A DNA stretch of 28,473 bases from DAOTWY01 sp003696565 (GTDB lineage Bacteria; Chloroflexota; Anaerolineae; Aggregatilineales; Phototrophicaceae): the NCBI GenBank assembly GCA_034435635.1, contig DAOTWY010000016.1, positions 1-28,473 on the forward strand, in the 5' to 3' direction. Of the stretch, positions 1 to 7,113 are shown one piece after another. The notes beneath the pieces are model-generated. The model was given only the letters and a program-made list of their open reading frames with translations. It searched no databases and had not been told where the DNA came from. The stretch's first letter is position 1; each line of letters starts with the position of its first letter. Made by a program: the position numbers and the translations under genes.

Positions 1-68
1 GTATAGAGCATGACACTAACTAAAATCGCAAGTGTTACGCCCAAAGGTCTACCAGGTTTTTTATTCAT
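1..68 (-). CDS. N-terminus of a small membrane protein (partial)
   Basis: The reverse strand opens with ATG at 68 and stays open to the window edge. It encodes MNKKPGRPLGVTLAILVSVM and two more residues: a short basic, Pro/Gly-containing start followed by the beginning of a hydrophobic segment. An RPxGVTxLAIL-type start is common in small uncharacterised membrane proteins, so a membrane protein is inferred. A weak GAGG lies about 12 bases upstream of the ATG. The gene diverges from the BTAD regulator. Only 22 codons are visible, so neither function nor full reality can be settled here. Confidence 0.45.
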   Translation of the reverse strand, partial: MNKKPGRPLGVTLAILVSVMLY

Positions 69-185
69 TTAATTAACAAACCTCACACTAAACAGCTTTT
101 TTAATGCATAACGAATCATTAGCAAAAGAATTGTTTATCCTGTATAATGAAATTATATGTTTCAAATTTTAAGGGATGGAAGCGC

Positions 186-1481
186 ATGAGTCTACATGAT
201 TTACTTGAAGCATCTTATCAAACTTTTTTACAAGAAGCCCCAAAAGCTCGCATTATTCTATTACATCCAGATAGCCGTTTTCGTTCGATGTTAGTTGCTA
301 AATTAATGAATGAAACAGACTATAGAGTATTTTATTATGCAATTGGTCAAGATGATGTTGATTTGCGTTCATTTGTGTACAGTATGACCAACAGTCTAGC
401 AGACCAATATCCAATGTTTGGTAGACACACCAATATGCTGCCACAAGAGGTATTTAAAGAACCATATCAACATTTTAACACAATCCTAGAAACATTTTTG
501 CAAGATATTGCAGAAATGAGCAAAGAACCGTTTATTTTAGTATTTGATGAATTTGATCTCAGTGATCAATCAGACGATGTTCAACACTTTGTTGAACGGC
601 TCTCCAGCAAGTTCCCGGCGCATGGCAAGATTGTTATCAACAGTCGTACACTACCACGCCTACCCTGGGTTTCAATGATCGCACAAAAACGTGCCATTAT
701 TTTAAAAGACAATGAGGTTATTAACCGTCGATTTTATGGGACAACACAAACCGAAAAAACCGATGAAACTGCGGAAGTTTATGGTTTAGGTCCGGGTTTT
801 GTTATGTTGAATAATCAACCTATTGATAACTGGGAAGGACATTTACCCCGGTTGTTATTGTTTTTTGCATTGGATCGTCCAGTTGTTACCCGTTCAGAGA
901 TTTGCCAGGCATTTTGGCCCGAATTAAACCTAGAACAAGCAGTTAATGTATTCCATGTGACCAAACGTCGGCTACATAAAGCCTTAGATGCAGATGTATT
1001 AGTCCATGAAGATGGGTATTATATGGTTAATCCAGAACTGCCTATCTATTATGATGTGAGCGAGTTTGTGGATAACTTGATGGTTGCCAGAAGCATCGAT
1101 AACCCAGAGACAAAGATGGCAGCCTGGCAGCGGGCAGCAGAGTTGTATCGTGGACCGTTTTTGAAAGGACATAATGACACTTGGATTCAAAATCGGCGTG
1201 AAGAGTTTGTAGCCGGATATATTGAGGTTCTAACGGAGATGGCAAACGTTTGGCATGAGCGTGGGCGAGATGAAATTGCGCTGATGCTACTACAAAAAGG
1301 CGTGGATGCTGATCCAATGAACGAAGCTCTGCGGCGCGATTTAATGAATTTGTATCATTATATGGGACGGCGGAGCGAGGCAGCGGCTCACTATCAAAGT
1401 TGGATAGCGTGGCTCAAAGAGCGTAACCTCAAGCCATCTGAAGAAATAAAAGCATTCTATGAAGAATTGATGGCAATTTAG
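186..1481 (+). CDS. BTAD-domain transcriptional regulator with degenerate NTPase module
   Basis: A 431-residue protein from the ATG at 186. Residues about 20-170 resemble a STAND/AAA-type NTPase fold: a Walker-B-like FILVFDEFD strand (Asp121-Glu122) is present, but the P-loop position reads HPDSRFRSM and lacks GKS/T, so nucleotide hydrolysis is doubtful. Residues about 200-285 look like an OmpR/SARP winged helix (LPRLLLFFALDRP, then FWPELNLEQAVNVFHVTKRR). Residues about 290-430 are a helical BTAD region typical of SARP/AfsR-family activators. An in-frame ATG at 147 is possible, but it lies inside a TATAAT hexamer (143-148) and has no Shine-Dalgarno, whereas 186 follows AAGGGATGGA. The regulon is unknown. 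The gene ends before a bidirectional terminator and stands alone. Confidence 0.8.
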   Translation: MSLHDLLEASYQTFLQEAPKARIILLHPDSRFRSMLVAKLMNETDYRVFYYAIGQDDVDLRSFVYSMTNSLADQYPMFGRHTNMLPQEVFKEPYQHFNTILETFLQDIAEMSKEPFILVFDEFDLSDQSDDVQHFVERLSSKFPAHGKIVINSRTLPRLPWVSMIAQKRAIILKDNEVINRRFYGTTQTEKTDETAEVYGLGPGFVMLNNQPIDNWEGHLPRLLLFFALDRPVVTRSEICQAFWPELNLEQAVNVFHVTKRRLHKALDADVLVHEDGYYMVNPELPIYYDVSEFVDNLMVARSIDNPETKMAAWQRAAELYRGPFLKGHNDTWIQNRREEFVAGYIEVLTEMANVWHERGRDEIALMLLQKGVDADPMNEALRRDLMNLYHYMGRRSEAAAHYQSWIAWLKERNLKPSEEIKAFYEELMAI

Positions 1482-1518
1482 CGCATTCTAAAATTAGTAG
1501 TAGGTTGTTGGTCGATCT

Positions 1519-1555
1519 AAAAAAACACCCATATTTTTGCTAATGGGTGTTTTTT
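1519..1555. terminator. Bidirectional intrinsic terminator
   Basis: ACACCCAT (1525-1532) pairs with ATGGGTGT (1543-1550) around a 10-base loop. It is flanked by an A-run on the left and a T-run on the right, so it can end transcription both of the BTAD regulator (rightward) and of the tRNA-Arg (leftward). Confidence 0.85.
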
Positions 1556-1556
1556 G

Positions 1557-1629
1557 CGCCCCTGGAGAGATTCGAACTCCCGACCAACGGTTTAGAAGAC
1601 CGCTGCTCTATCCACTGAGCTACAGAGGC
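1557..1629 (-). tRNA. tRNA-Arg (anticodon UCU)
   Basis: A full 73-nt cloverleaf reads on the reverse strand. The acceptor stem is GCCTCTG/CAGGGGC with one G-U pair, the D arm is GCTC...GAGC, the anticodon stem GCGGT/ACCGT closes the loop CTTCTAA (anticodon TCT), the variable loop has 5 nt, and the T arm is GGGAG-TTCGAAT-CTCTC. The discriminator is G and CCA is not encoded, so the 3' end must be added by a nucleotidyltransferase. It reads AGA codons (and possibly AGG). Confidence 0.97.
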
Positions 1630-1642
1630 GTATATGTTAAAA

Positions 1643-1671
1643 AGTATACTCAAAAACCATGCAATTGAGAA
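1643..1671 (-). promoter_or_regulatory. Likely promoter of tRNA-Arg
   Basis: On the reverse strand, TTCTCA (1671-1666) and TATACT (1648-1643) are separated by 17 bp. The -10 lies about 14 bases before the mature tRNA 5' end, which fits a short-leader tRNA transcript. The -35 match is only 4 of 6. Confidence 0.45.
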
Positions 1672-1709
1672 CAGGTAATTTGAAGCGTTAAACGTTTTTT
1701 TATGGGCTA

Positions 1710-1738
1710 TTGTTCCAGTGCCAGCAGTCAGGTATAAT
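1710..1738 (+). promoter_or_regulatory. Sigma70-type promoter of gyrB
   Basis: TTGTTC (1710-1715) and a perfect TATAAT (1733-1738) are separated by 17 bp. They predict a leader of roughly 55 bases before the gyrB ATG at 1800, which has GAGG a few bases upstream. Confidence 0.65.
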
Positions 1739-1799
1739 TAATGAAGAAAGGAACGCTTGTTCAACTAGAAATCTTGCCATTATTTGACGAGGTTAAAAC

Positions 1800-3785
1800 A
1801 TGACAGATCGAAAGATCGCGCCGGATGGAACGGTTTATGATGAAGATAGCATCAAATATCTTGATCCCATGCAACATATACGCCTTCGCCCAGGTATGTA
1901 TGTTGGTGGTAAAGACATCCGAGCATTACACCATTTAATTTATGAAGTTGTTGATAATTCCATTGATGAAGCATTAGCTGGTCGTTGTGACCGGATTATG
2001 GTAACACTGAGAGAAGATGGCGGTGTTTCAATTGCGGATAATGGAGTTGGTATTCCAGTTGGGTTGCATAAGGAAACAGGTAAATCTACGCTGGAAATTG
2101 TCATGACGAAAGTCGGTGCTGGCGGCAAATTCGACAGCAATGCATACAAAGTAAGCGGTGGGCTGCATGGTGTGGGGGTATCCGCCGTGAATGCTCTATC
2201 TCGTGAACTTCGGGCAGAAGTCTACCGTAATGGATACTTATGGAGACAAGTTTATCATCGCGGTGTTCCCCAAAGTGAGGTGGAGCAGGTTCGCCCATTA
2301 GAGCCAGGCGAATCAACCGGGACAACGATTACGTTCTATCCAGATTTTACGGTAATGGATCAGAATGAATTTAACTATAACACGCTGGCAACCCGTTTTC
2401 GTGAAATGGCATTTGTCACACGGCGCGTGACCATTACCCTCCGTGATGAGCGGGAAAAACCAATTCCACGAGAAACAACGTTTTATTTTGAAGGTGGGTT
2501 GAAGTCATTTGTGAGTTATCTTAACCGAAACCGCAAACCGTTACATGACCCAGTGTATGGTGAACGTGAAATTGAAATTCCTGCCAATGGTAATAATCCG
2601 GCGTTGAACATTGGTGTGGAAGTCGCTTTTCAATATACTGACTCAGCAACAGTGACTGAGTTAGCATTTGCAAACACCATCAGCACACCAGATGGTGGCT
2701 CACATGTGACGGGTTTACGCACAGCCATTACAAGTGTAATCAATCGGTATGCTCGTAAAAACGGCATATTGAAAGATAAAGATTCAAATTTTTCTGGCAA
2801 TGACACCATGGAAGGCATCACTGCGATCGTGAGTGTTAAGCATCCTGATCCGCAGTTTGAAAGCCAGACCAAGGTAAAATTGTTGAATCCTGAAGTACAA
2901 GGGGCTGTTTCTCAGGTTGTTTCTGAAGCATTTTATGAATTCATGGAATTAAACCCAAGAGAAGCTCGCCGGATTATTGACAAATGCATGACCAGCAAAC
3001 GTGCGCGTGAGGCAGCACGTAAAGCGCGTGATTTGGTGCGGAGTGGACCAAGCCTGTTAGAAAGCAGCACGCTGCCAGGCAAATTAGCTGATTGTTCACG
3101 GCATGGTGAAGGCGCAGAAATCTACATCGTTGAGGGAGACTCTGCAGGTGGTACAGCTAAGCAAGGGCGAGATCGGCATTTTCAGGCGATTTTACCCCTA
3201 CGCGGTAAGATTTTAAACACAGAACGCGCTCGTCTAGATAAAATTTTAGACAATAATGAGATTAAAGCGTTAATCTCCGCATTAGGAACTGGTATTGGTG
3301 AAGATTTTCAGGTTGATAAAATCCGCTATGAGCGTGTCATTATCATGACAGATGCGGATGTTGATGGAAGTCACATCCGGACATTGCTGTTGACGTTTTT
3401 CTTCCGGCATATGTTACCACTCATACAAGAAGGACATTTGTATATTGCTCAACCGCCCATTTATTTACTTAAAAACAGCAAGGATATGCAATATGTTTAT
3501 AATGAACCAGGCATGAGCGAAAGCGCGTTATTAGAGAAAGCATTAAAGAACTTCAAGAATCCGGATCGCGTGCATGTACAACGGTATAAGGGTCTTGGTG
3601 AAATGAATGCAGATCAATTATGGGATACAACAATGGACCCTGAGCGTCGGACGTTGCTTCAAGTTACGATTGAAGACGCAGCAGAAGCGGATCGTATCTT
3701 TGATATGTTGATGGGCAGCAGTGTACCGCCACGCCGCCGGTTTATTCAAACCCATGCCAAGAAGGTGCGTAATTTAGATATTTAA
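1800..3785 (+). CDS. gyrB: DNA gyrase subunit B
   Basis: The ATPase subunit of the type IIA topoisomerase gyrase, which introduces negative supercoils as an A2B2 complex with GyrA (not in the window). The 661-residue length fits the common short GyrB. The GHKL ATPase domain shows YEVVDNSIDEAL with catalytic Glu49, DNGVGIPV (80-87) and the ATP-lid GGLHGVGVSAVNAL (from 120). The Toprim domain has EGDSAGG (Glu445) and TDADVDGSH (Asp518 and neighbours) for Mg2+ binding. The C-terminus has QRYKGLGEMNADQLW and ends AKKVRNLDI, as GyrB proteins do. ParE is an alternative because the two are close relatives, but the C-terminal tail favours GyrB. The gene is monocistronic, between its own promoter and a terminator. 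Confidence 0.96.
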   Translation: MTDRKIAPDGTVYDEDSIKYLDPMQHIRLRPGMYVGGKDIRALHHLIYEVVDNSIDEALAGRCDRIMVTLREDGGVSIADNGVGIPVGLHKETGKSTLEIVMTKVGAGGKFDSNAYKVSGGLHGVGVSAVNALSRELRAEVYRNGYLWRQVYHRGVPQSEVEQVRPLEPGESTGTTITFYPDFTVMDQNEFNYNTLATRFREMAFVTRRVTITLRDEREKPIPRETTFYFEGGLKSFVSYLNRNRKPLHDPVYGEREIEIPANGNNPALNIGVEVAFQYTDSATVTELAFANTISTPDGGSHVTGLRTAITSVINRYARKNGILKDKDSNFSGNDTMEGITAIVSVKHPDPQFESQTKVKLLNPEVQGAVSQVVSEAFYEFMELNPREARRIIDKCMTSKRAREAARKARDLVRSGPSLLESSTLPGKLADCSRHGEGAEIYIVEGDSAGGTAKQGRDRHFQAILPLRGKILNTERARLDKILDNNEIKALISALGTGIGEDFQVDKIRYERVIIMTDADVDGSHIRTLLLTFFFRHMLPLIQEGHLYIAQPPIYLLKNSKDMQYVYNEPGMSESALLEKALKNFKNPDRVHVQRYKGLGEMNADQLWDTTMDPERRTLLQVTIEDAAEADRIFDMLMGSSVPPRRRFIQTHAKKVRNLDI

Positions 3786-3825
3786 GGCAGTCTTTTAGCA
3801 GGGTTTTCCACTATTTAGTTCAAAT

Positions 3826-3849
3826 GGCACAATGATTTGTGCCGTTTTT
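3826..3849 (+). terminator. Intrinsic terminator after gyrB
   Basis: GGCACAA (3826-3832) and TTGTGCC (3837-3843) form a 7-bp stem with a TGAT loop, followed by GTTTTT. It ends the gyrB transcript 40 bases after the stop and separates it from the lysine operon leader. Confidence 0.8.
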
Positions 3850-3886
3850 ATTTATTGTGCTGAAGATATTTTGTGCAGGTTACCTA

Positions 3887-3915
3887 TTGTCGTCGCCAAT
3901 TGATGATGATAAACT
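3887..3915 (+). promoter_or_regulatory. Candidate promoter of the lysine operon leader
   Basis: TTGTCG (3887-3892), a 17-bp spacer and TAAACT (3910-3915, 4 of 6) lie just upstream of the first leader peptide. Transcription would start near 3922, giving a roughly 340-nt leader before lysW that contains both attenuators. The match is moderate; the position is the stronger argument. Confidence 0.45.
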
Positions 3916-3941
3916 TTGCAACGTTGAAAACAGGAGATATT

Positions 3942-3995
3942 ATGTTTAACCTAGCATCTGTGAAAAAAGCCAAAAAAACCTGCACTCAAACGTAA
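3942..3995 (+). CDS. Lysine leader peptide 1 (attenuator)
   Basis: A 17-residue ORF encoding MFNLASVKKAKKTCTQT. Four AAA Lys codons sit at residues 8, 9, 11 and 12. AGGAG (3932-3936) provides a Shine-Dalgarno five bases before the ATG. The stop codon (3993-3995) abuts the antiterminator arm at 3997-4005, so a ribosome that reaches the stop would cover the arm, while one stalled on the Lys codons would leave it free. The inferred role is to sense charged tRNA-Lys. Leader-peptide attenuation of lysine genes has been reported for Thermus thermophilus, which uses the same pathway. The peptide product probably has no function of its own. Confidence 0.8.
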   Translation: MFNLASVKKAKKTCTQT

Positions 3996-4076
3996 GTGTC
4001 TGGGCTTTTTGTGCTTTGTGATGCAAGAATAAAAAGCGAGCAAGTTATCTCCCCGCCCAGACAAGGCGGGTTTTTT
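3964..4076 (+). promoter_or_regulatory. Transcription attenuator 1 of the lysine operon
   Basis: Three mutually exclusive pairings are visible. Segment 1:2 joins AAAAAGCC in the Lys codons (3964-3971) to GGCTTTTT (4003-4010). Segment 2:3, the antiterminator, joins TGTCTGGGC (3997-4005) to GCCCAGACA (4055-4063), 9 bp perfect. Segment 3:4, the terminator, joins CCCGCC (4052-4057) to GGCGGG (4065-4070). Under lysine starvation a ribosome stalled on the Lys codons would cover segment 1 and free segment 2, favouring read-through. Confidence 0.78.
4052..4076 (+). terminator. Regulated intrinsic terminator of attenuator 1
   Basis: CCCGCC and GGCGGG form a 6-bp all-GC stem around CAGACAA and are followed by six T. 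Its left arm and loop are the sequence captured by the competing antiterminator. Confidence 0.85.
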
Positions 4077-4097
4077 GTTTTAGATAAGGTTTTAACG

Positions 4098-4163
4098 ATG
4101 TTCAATATCATGATTGATAAAACAAAAGGTAAAAAATCACTACCGGACGACAGTTCTGGATAG
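4098..4163 (+). CDS. Lysine leader peptide 2 (attenuator)
   Basis: A 21-residue ORF beginning MFNIMIDKTKGKK and ending SLPDDSSG. Four AAA Lys codons are at residues 8, 10, 12 and 13. AAGG (4086-4089) lies eight bases before the ATG. The shared MFN start, the first Lys at residue 8 and four Lys within residues 8-13 mirror leader 1. The stop codon (4161-4163) overlaps the end of the antiterminator arm 4151-4161, so a ribosome finishing translation would mask that arm. It lies wholly downstream of the first regulated terminator, so it is transcribed only when attenuator 1 is read through. Confidence 0.78.
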   Translation: MFNIMIDKTKGKKSLPDDSSG

Positions 4164-4221
4164 TTTTGTTTGCCTATGTTGATAAAGCAAACCGTCATCC
4201 AGAACTGGGTGACGGTTTTTT
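4120..4221 (+). promoter_or_regulatory. Transcription attenuator 2 of the lysine operon
   Basis: The antiterminator pairs CAGTTCTGGAT (4151-4161) with ATCCAGAACTG (4197-4207), 11 bp perfect. It would destroy the terminator stem at 4191-4216. A further pairing, AAACAAAA in the Lys codons (4120-4127) with TTTTGTTT just after the stop (4164-4171), would loop out the antiterminator arm. GTTTGC (4168-4173) and GCAAAC (4187-4192) can form a local hairpin inside the antiterminator loop. The logic matches attenuator 1. Confidence 0.75.
4191..4221 (+). terminator. Regulated intrinsic terminator of attenuator 2
   Basis: ACCGTCATCCA (4191-4201) pairs with TGGGTGACGGT (4206-4216) as an 11-bp stem with one T-G pair and a GAAC loop, running into a T-tract (4216-4221). 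It lies 40 bases before the lysW start. Confidence 0.85.
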
Positions 4222-4261
4222 GTTGGGTTTAATCATTTGTTTATTTTATAAGGAGAGAAAA

Positions 4262-4420
4262 ATGTGCCCAGAATGTGATGCAGAACTGAATATCCCAGCA
4301 GATGCGATGGAAAACGAAATCATCGCCTGCCCAGATTGCGGAGCAGAATTAGAGATCATTAGTTTAAATCCGCTGCAGTTAGAACTTGCCCCAGAAGTTG
4401 AAGAAGATTGGGGGGAATAA
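4262..4420 (+). CDS. lysW: LysW amino-group carrier protein
   Basis: A 52-residue acidic carrier. The C-terminal Glu of its EDWGE tail is linked to the amino group of alpha-aminoadipate, which protects it during conversion to lysine. The sequence has a zinc-ribbon pair CPEC (residues 2-5) and CPDC (23-26) and ends precisely in the LysW signature EDWGE. The ATG at 4262 is chosen because AGGAG lies just upstream at 4251-4255. The longer in-frame reading from 4166 runs through the attenuator terminator and is rejected. It is the first structural gene of the operon, and its stop is immediately followed by the lysX ATG. Confidence 0.95.
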   Translation: MCPECDAELNIPADAMENEIIACPDCGAELEIISLNPLQLELAPEVEEDWGE

Positions 4421-5299
4421 ATGCGACTCGGTATTTTGGTGACACACATTCGTGCAGAAGAAAAGTTATTGATACAAGCGTTTGAGAAGGCGGGTATACA
4501 GCCGGATATTCTATTAGATCGTGAGTTAAACATTGACATCACCGGTGGTGCGGGGCAACCCGCGCCAACTGGCATTCCCTGGCAGGACTATGACTTAATT
4601 CTTGAGCGTTGTGTCAGCACATCACGGGGGATGTATACATTAGCCATCCTCAATACTTGGGGAATACAAACCATCAATACCTATCAAACAGCTGCAATTT
4701 GTGCAGATAAGCTGCAAACAAGCTTAGCGTTATCACGGTGTCATATTCCACAACCCACTACCCGTGTTGCCTTTACACCAGAAAGTGCCATGCAGGCAAT
4801 CAGTGACGTGAACTATCCAGCAGTACTCAAGCCAGTCACAGGGTCTTGGGGACGATTATTAGCACGGGTTAATGATCGTGACAGCGCAGAAGCAATCATT
4901 GAACATCGGCAAACATTGGGGGATTACAATCATCACACTTATTACATCCAAGCATATGTTGAAAAGCCTGGGCGGGATATTCGTGCGTTTGTGGTGGGTG
5001 ACCGGACGATCTGCGCGATTTATCGTCAATCAGATCATTGGATTACCAATACTGCACGCGGCGGGGCGGCTTCTAACTGCCCTATCACACCAGTGTTAGA
5101 TGATCTGTGTCAGCGTGCAGCGGCGGCAGTTGGTGGTGGGATTTTAGCAATTGATATTTTAGAAGATGCTGATGGGCAGTTGTTGGTTAATGAAATTAAC
5201 CACACGATGGAATTTCGTAACAGCAGCGCACCAACAGGGGTAGACATCGCAGCCGAGGTTGTAGCTTACACGCTTAATCAGGTTGAGGTGCGAGTATGA
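4421..5299 (+). CDS. lysX: LysW--alpha-aminoadipate ligase LysX
   Basis: An ATP-grasp ligase that joins alpha-aminoadipate to the C-terminal Glu of LysW through an isopeptide bond. The 292 residues are close to the usual family length. Visible motifs are KPVTGSWGRL (137-146), the characteristic NTARGG (210-215) and the metal/ATP-binding NEINHTMEF (257-265). The RimK-like family also includes ArgX, which uses glutamate; the homocitrate-pathway genes in the same operon favour aminoadipate as substrate, although dual use cannot be excluded. It starts directly at the lysW stop, with GGGGGGAA inside the lysW end as ribosome site, and overlaps lysY by four bases. Confidence 0.93.
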   Translation: MRLGILVTHIRAEEKLLIQAFEKAGIQPDILLDRELNIDITGGAGQPAPTGIPWQDYDLILERCVSTSRGMYTLAILNTWGIQTINTYQTAAICADKLQTSLALSRCHIPQPTTRVAFTPESAMQAISDVNYPAVLKPVTGSWGRLLARVNDRDSAEAIIEHRQTLGDYNHHTYYIQAYVEKPGRDIRAFVVGDRTICAIYRQSDHWITNTARGGAASNCPITPVLDDLCQRAAAAVGGGILAIDILEDADGQLLVNEINHTMEFRNSSAPTGVDIAAEVVAYTLNQVEVRV

Positions 5300-6315
5300 T
5301 AAACGTTGGCATTGTGGGAGGCAGTGGATACACCGGCGGAGAATTGCTCCGGTTGTTGCATTTTCATCCATTAGTAGACGTAACGCAAATCACCAGCCGG
5401 CAACAGGCAGGGCGTTATGTTCATACTGTACATCCTAATATGCGTGGTATATCCAAGTTGCAGTTTATTCATCCAGATGCATTACAGACGTGTGACGTGT
5501 TGTTTTTATGTCTGCCGCATGGAGAAGCCGCTCGCCAAATTGATTATTACGCAACACTTGCGCCAACAATTATTGACCTCTCGGCAGATTTCCGTTTGAA
5601 CACACCGGAAGAGTATGAACGTTGGTACGGGCACCCCCACCCTGCTCCAGAATGGCTTGCTCGGTTTATATATGGCTTACCAGAAGTCAACCGTACACTA
5701 CTGCGTGGCGCAGCGTATGCTAGTGGCGTAGGATGCAATGCAACAGCCGTGAATTTGGCTTTACGTCCACTTATTGGGTTATTAGATCATGCAGCCATTG
5801 AAATTAAGGTTGGATCATCTGAGGGGGGCAACAGCCCAAACGAGGGATCACATCACCCAATTCGTAGCGGAGCAGTACGTACCTATAAGCCAACCGGGCA
5901 CCGCCACATGGCAGAAATCCAGATGATACTCGGCACAGACATTCAAACACATTTTGCAGTCACGGCGATTGAAATGGTGCGAGGCATTCACCTAACAGCC
6001 CATTGTTATTTTAACCAGCCCCAGACAGAAAAAGATTTATGGAAATTGTATCGTGCGGCATACCGTGATGAACCATTTATCAGACTTGTTAGTGGTAAGA
6101 CAGGTTTACACCGTTTTCCAGAGCCGCGGATTGTAGCAGGAACAAATTACTGTGACATTGGTTTTGAAGTTGATGCAGACGGAAAGCACGTTGTGGTCAT
6201 TGCTGCGTTAGATAACCTGGGAAAGGGCGCGGCTGGCAGTGCAGTACAGTGTATGAATCTAATGCTTGGGTTTGACGAATGTATGGGGTTACAGTTCCCC
6301 GGTATCTATCCATAA
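5296..6315 (+). CDS. lysY: LysW-aminoadipate-6-phosphate reductase LysY (ArgC family)
   Basis: An NADPH-dependent reductase turning LysW-aminoadipyl-6-phosphate into the semialdehyde. The Rossmann start is GIVGGSGYTGGELLRLL, the catalytic Cys148 sits in ASGVGCNATA, and EGGNSPNEGSHHP plus HRHMAEI match the ArgC/LysY family. The 339 residues are normal. Biochemically this is the same chemistry as N-acetylglutamyl-phosphate reductase; the assignment to lysine rests on the LysW context. In some archaea one such enzyme serves both lysine and arginine, which the sequence alone cannot tell. The ATG overlaps the lysX stop (ATGA). Confidence 0.92.
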   Translation: MINVGIVGGSGYTGGELLRLLHFHPLVDVTQITSRQQAGRYVHTVHPNMRGISKLQFIHPDALQTCDVLFLCLPHGEAARQIDYYATLAPTIIDLSADFRLNTPEEYERWYGHPHPAPEWLARFIYGLPEVNRTLLRGAAYASGVGCNATAVNLALRPLIGLLDHAAIEIKVGSSEGGNSPNEGSHHPIRSGAVRTYKPTGHRHMAEIQMILGTDIQTHFAVTAIEMVRGIHLTAHCYFNQPQTEKDLWKLYRAAYRDEPFIRLVSGKTGLHRFPEPRIVAGTNYCDIGFEVDADGKHVVVIAALDNLGKGAAGSAVQCMNLMLGFDECMGLQFPGIYP

Positions 6316-6327
6316 AGGAGGACACAT

Positions 6328-7113
6328 ATGAATACGCTGGTGGTGAAGTTAGGCGGTGGTGAGGGGTTAAATCTGCCGCGAGCCTGTGCTGATTTGGCAC
6401 AGATTAATCGCCCTTTAGTTGTTGTGCATGGTGTGAGTGCCCGGATGCAACAACTATGCGAAGAGCGTGGGATCGCGGTGCAAATGTTAACTTCCCCAAG
6501 TGGACATAGCTCACGTTATACCACTCCACAAATACGTGACATTTTTGTAGAGGCAGCTCAACAAGTAAACCGAGAAATCGTCGAGTTATTATGGTCATAT
6601 AACTTGAGTGCAATCGGTTTGACGGATGTTATTTATGGTGAGCGCAAGACTACCATACGTGCAGTCATAAATGGGCGTGTTCGTGTCATACGGGATGATT
6701 ACAGCGGCAGTATCATCAATGTAGATGCAGAACGTATTAGCCAATTACTGCGCGAAGGGTATGTGCCCGTTATCACACCAATGGCGATCAGCGCAGACGG
6801 GTATCTCAATATCGATGGAGACCGAGCCAGTGCAGCCGTAGCAAGTGCATTAAACGCTGAAGAGCTACTCATTCTCAGTAACGTGCCAGGGCTTTTACGT
6901 GATTTTAGTGATCCAAACAGCCTGATTACTCAAATTCCAGCGACACAGATTGATGAGGCGATGCATTGGGCACAAGGACGTATGAAGCGCAAAGTACTCG
7001 GCGCACAAGAGGCTTTAGCTGGCGGGGTATCGCGTGTCATCATCGGTGATGGGCGGGTAGATCATCCAATCACACAAGCACTAAATGGCATGGGGACGGT
7101 TTTTGTATCATGA
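6328..7113 (+). CDS. lysZ: LysW-aminoadipate kinase LysZ
   Basis: An amino-acid-kinase-family enzyme that phosphorylates the side-chain carboxylate of LysW-bound aminoadipate, the step between LysX and LysY. The 261 residues begin with the nucleotide-binding VVKLGGGEGLN and VVVHGVS. The late GRMKRKVLGAQEAL replaces the GGMIPK-type segment of ordinary N-acetylglutamate kinases and is typical of LysZ. It has the best Shine-Dalgarno of the operon, AAGGAGG a few bases before the ATG and 12 bases after lysY, so it may be a fresh translation entry point. It overlaps lysJ by four bases. Confidence 0.92.
   Translation: MNTLVVKLGGGEGLNLPRACADLAQINRPLVVVHGVSARMQQLCEERGIAVQMLTSPSGHSSRYTTPQIRDIFVEAAQQVNREIVELLWSYNLSAIGLTDVIYGERKTTIRAVINGRVRVIRDDYSGSIINVDAERISQLLREGYVPVITPMAISADGYLNIDGDRASAAVASALNAEELLILSNVPGLLRDFSDPNSLITQIPATQIDEAMHWAQGRMKRKVLGAQEALAGGVSRVIIGDGRVDHPITQALNGMGTVFVS

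Noticed and set aside
3850..4261. Lysine riboswitch (L-box) before the lysine operon
   Set aside because: No multi-helix L-box core could be recognised, and the region is fully accounted for by two leader peptides and their attenuator hairpins.
4166..4420. Longer in-frame start for LysW (84 residues)
   Set aside because: The extra codons run through the attenuator hairpin and T-run, whereas ATG 4262 has AGGAG directly upstream and gives the standard LysW N-terminus with CPEC.
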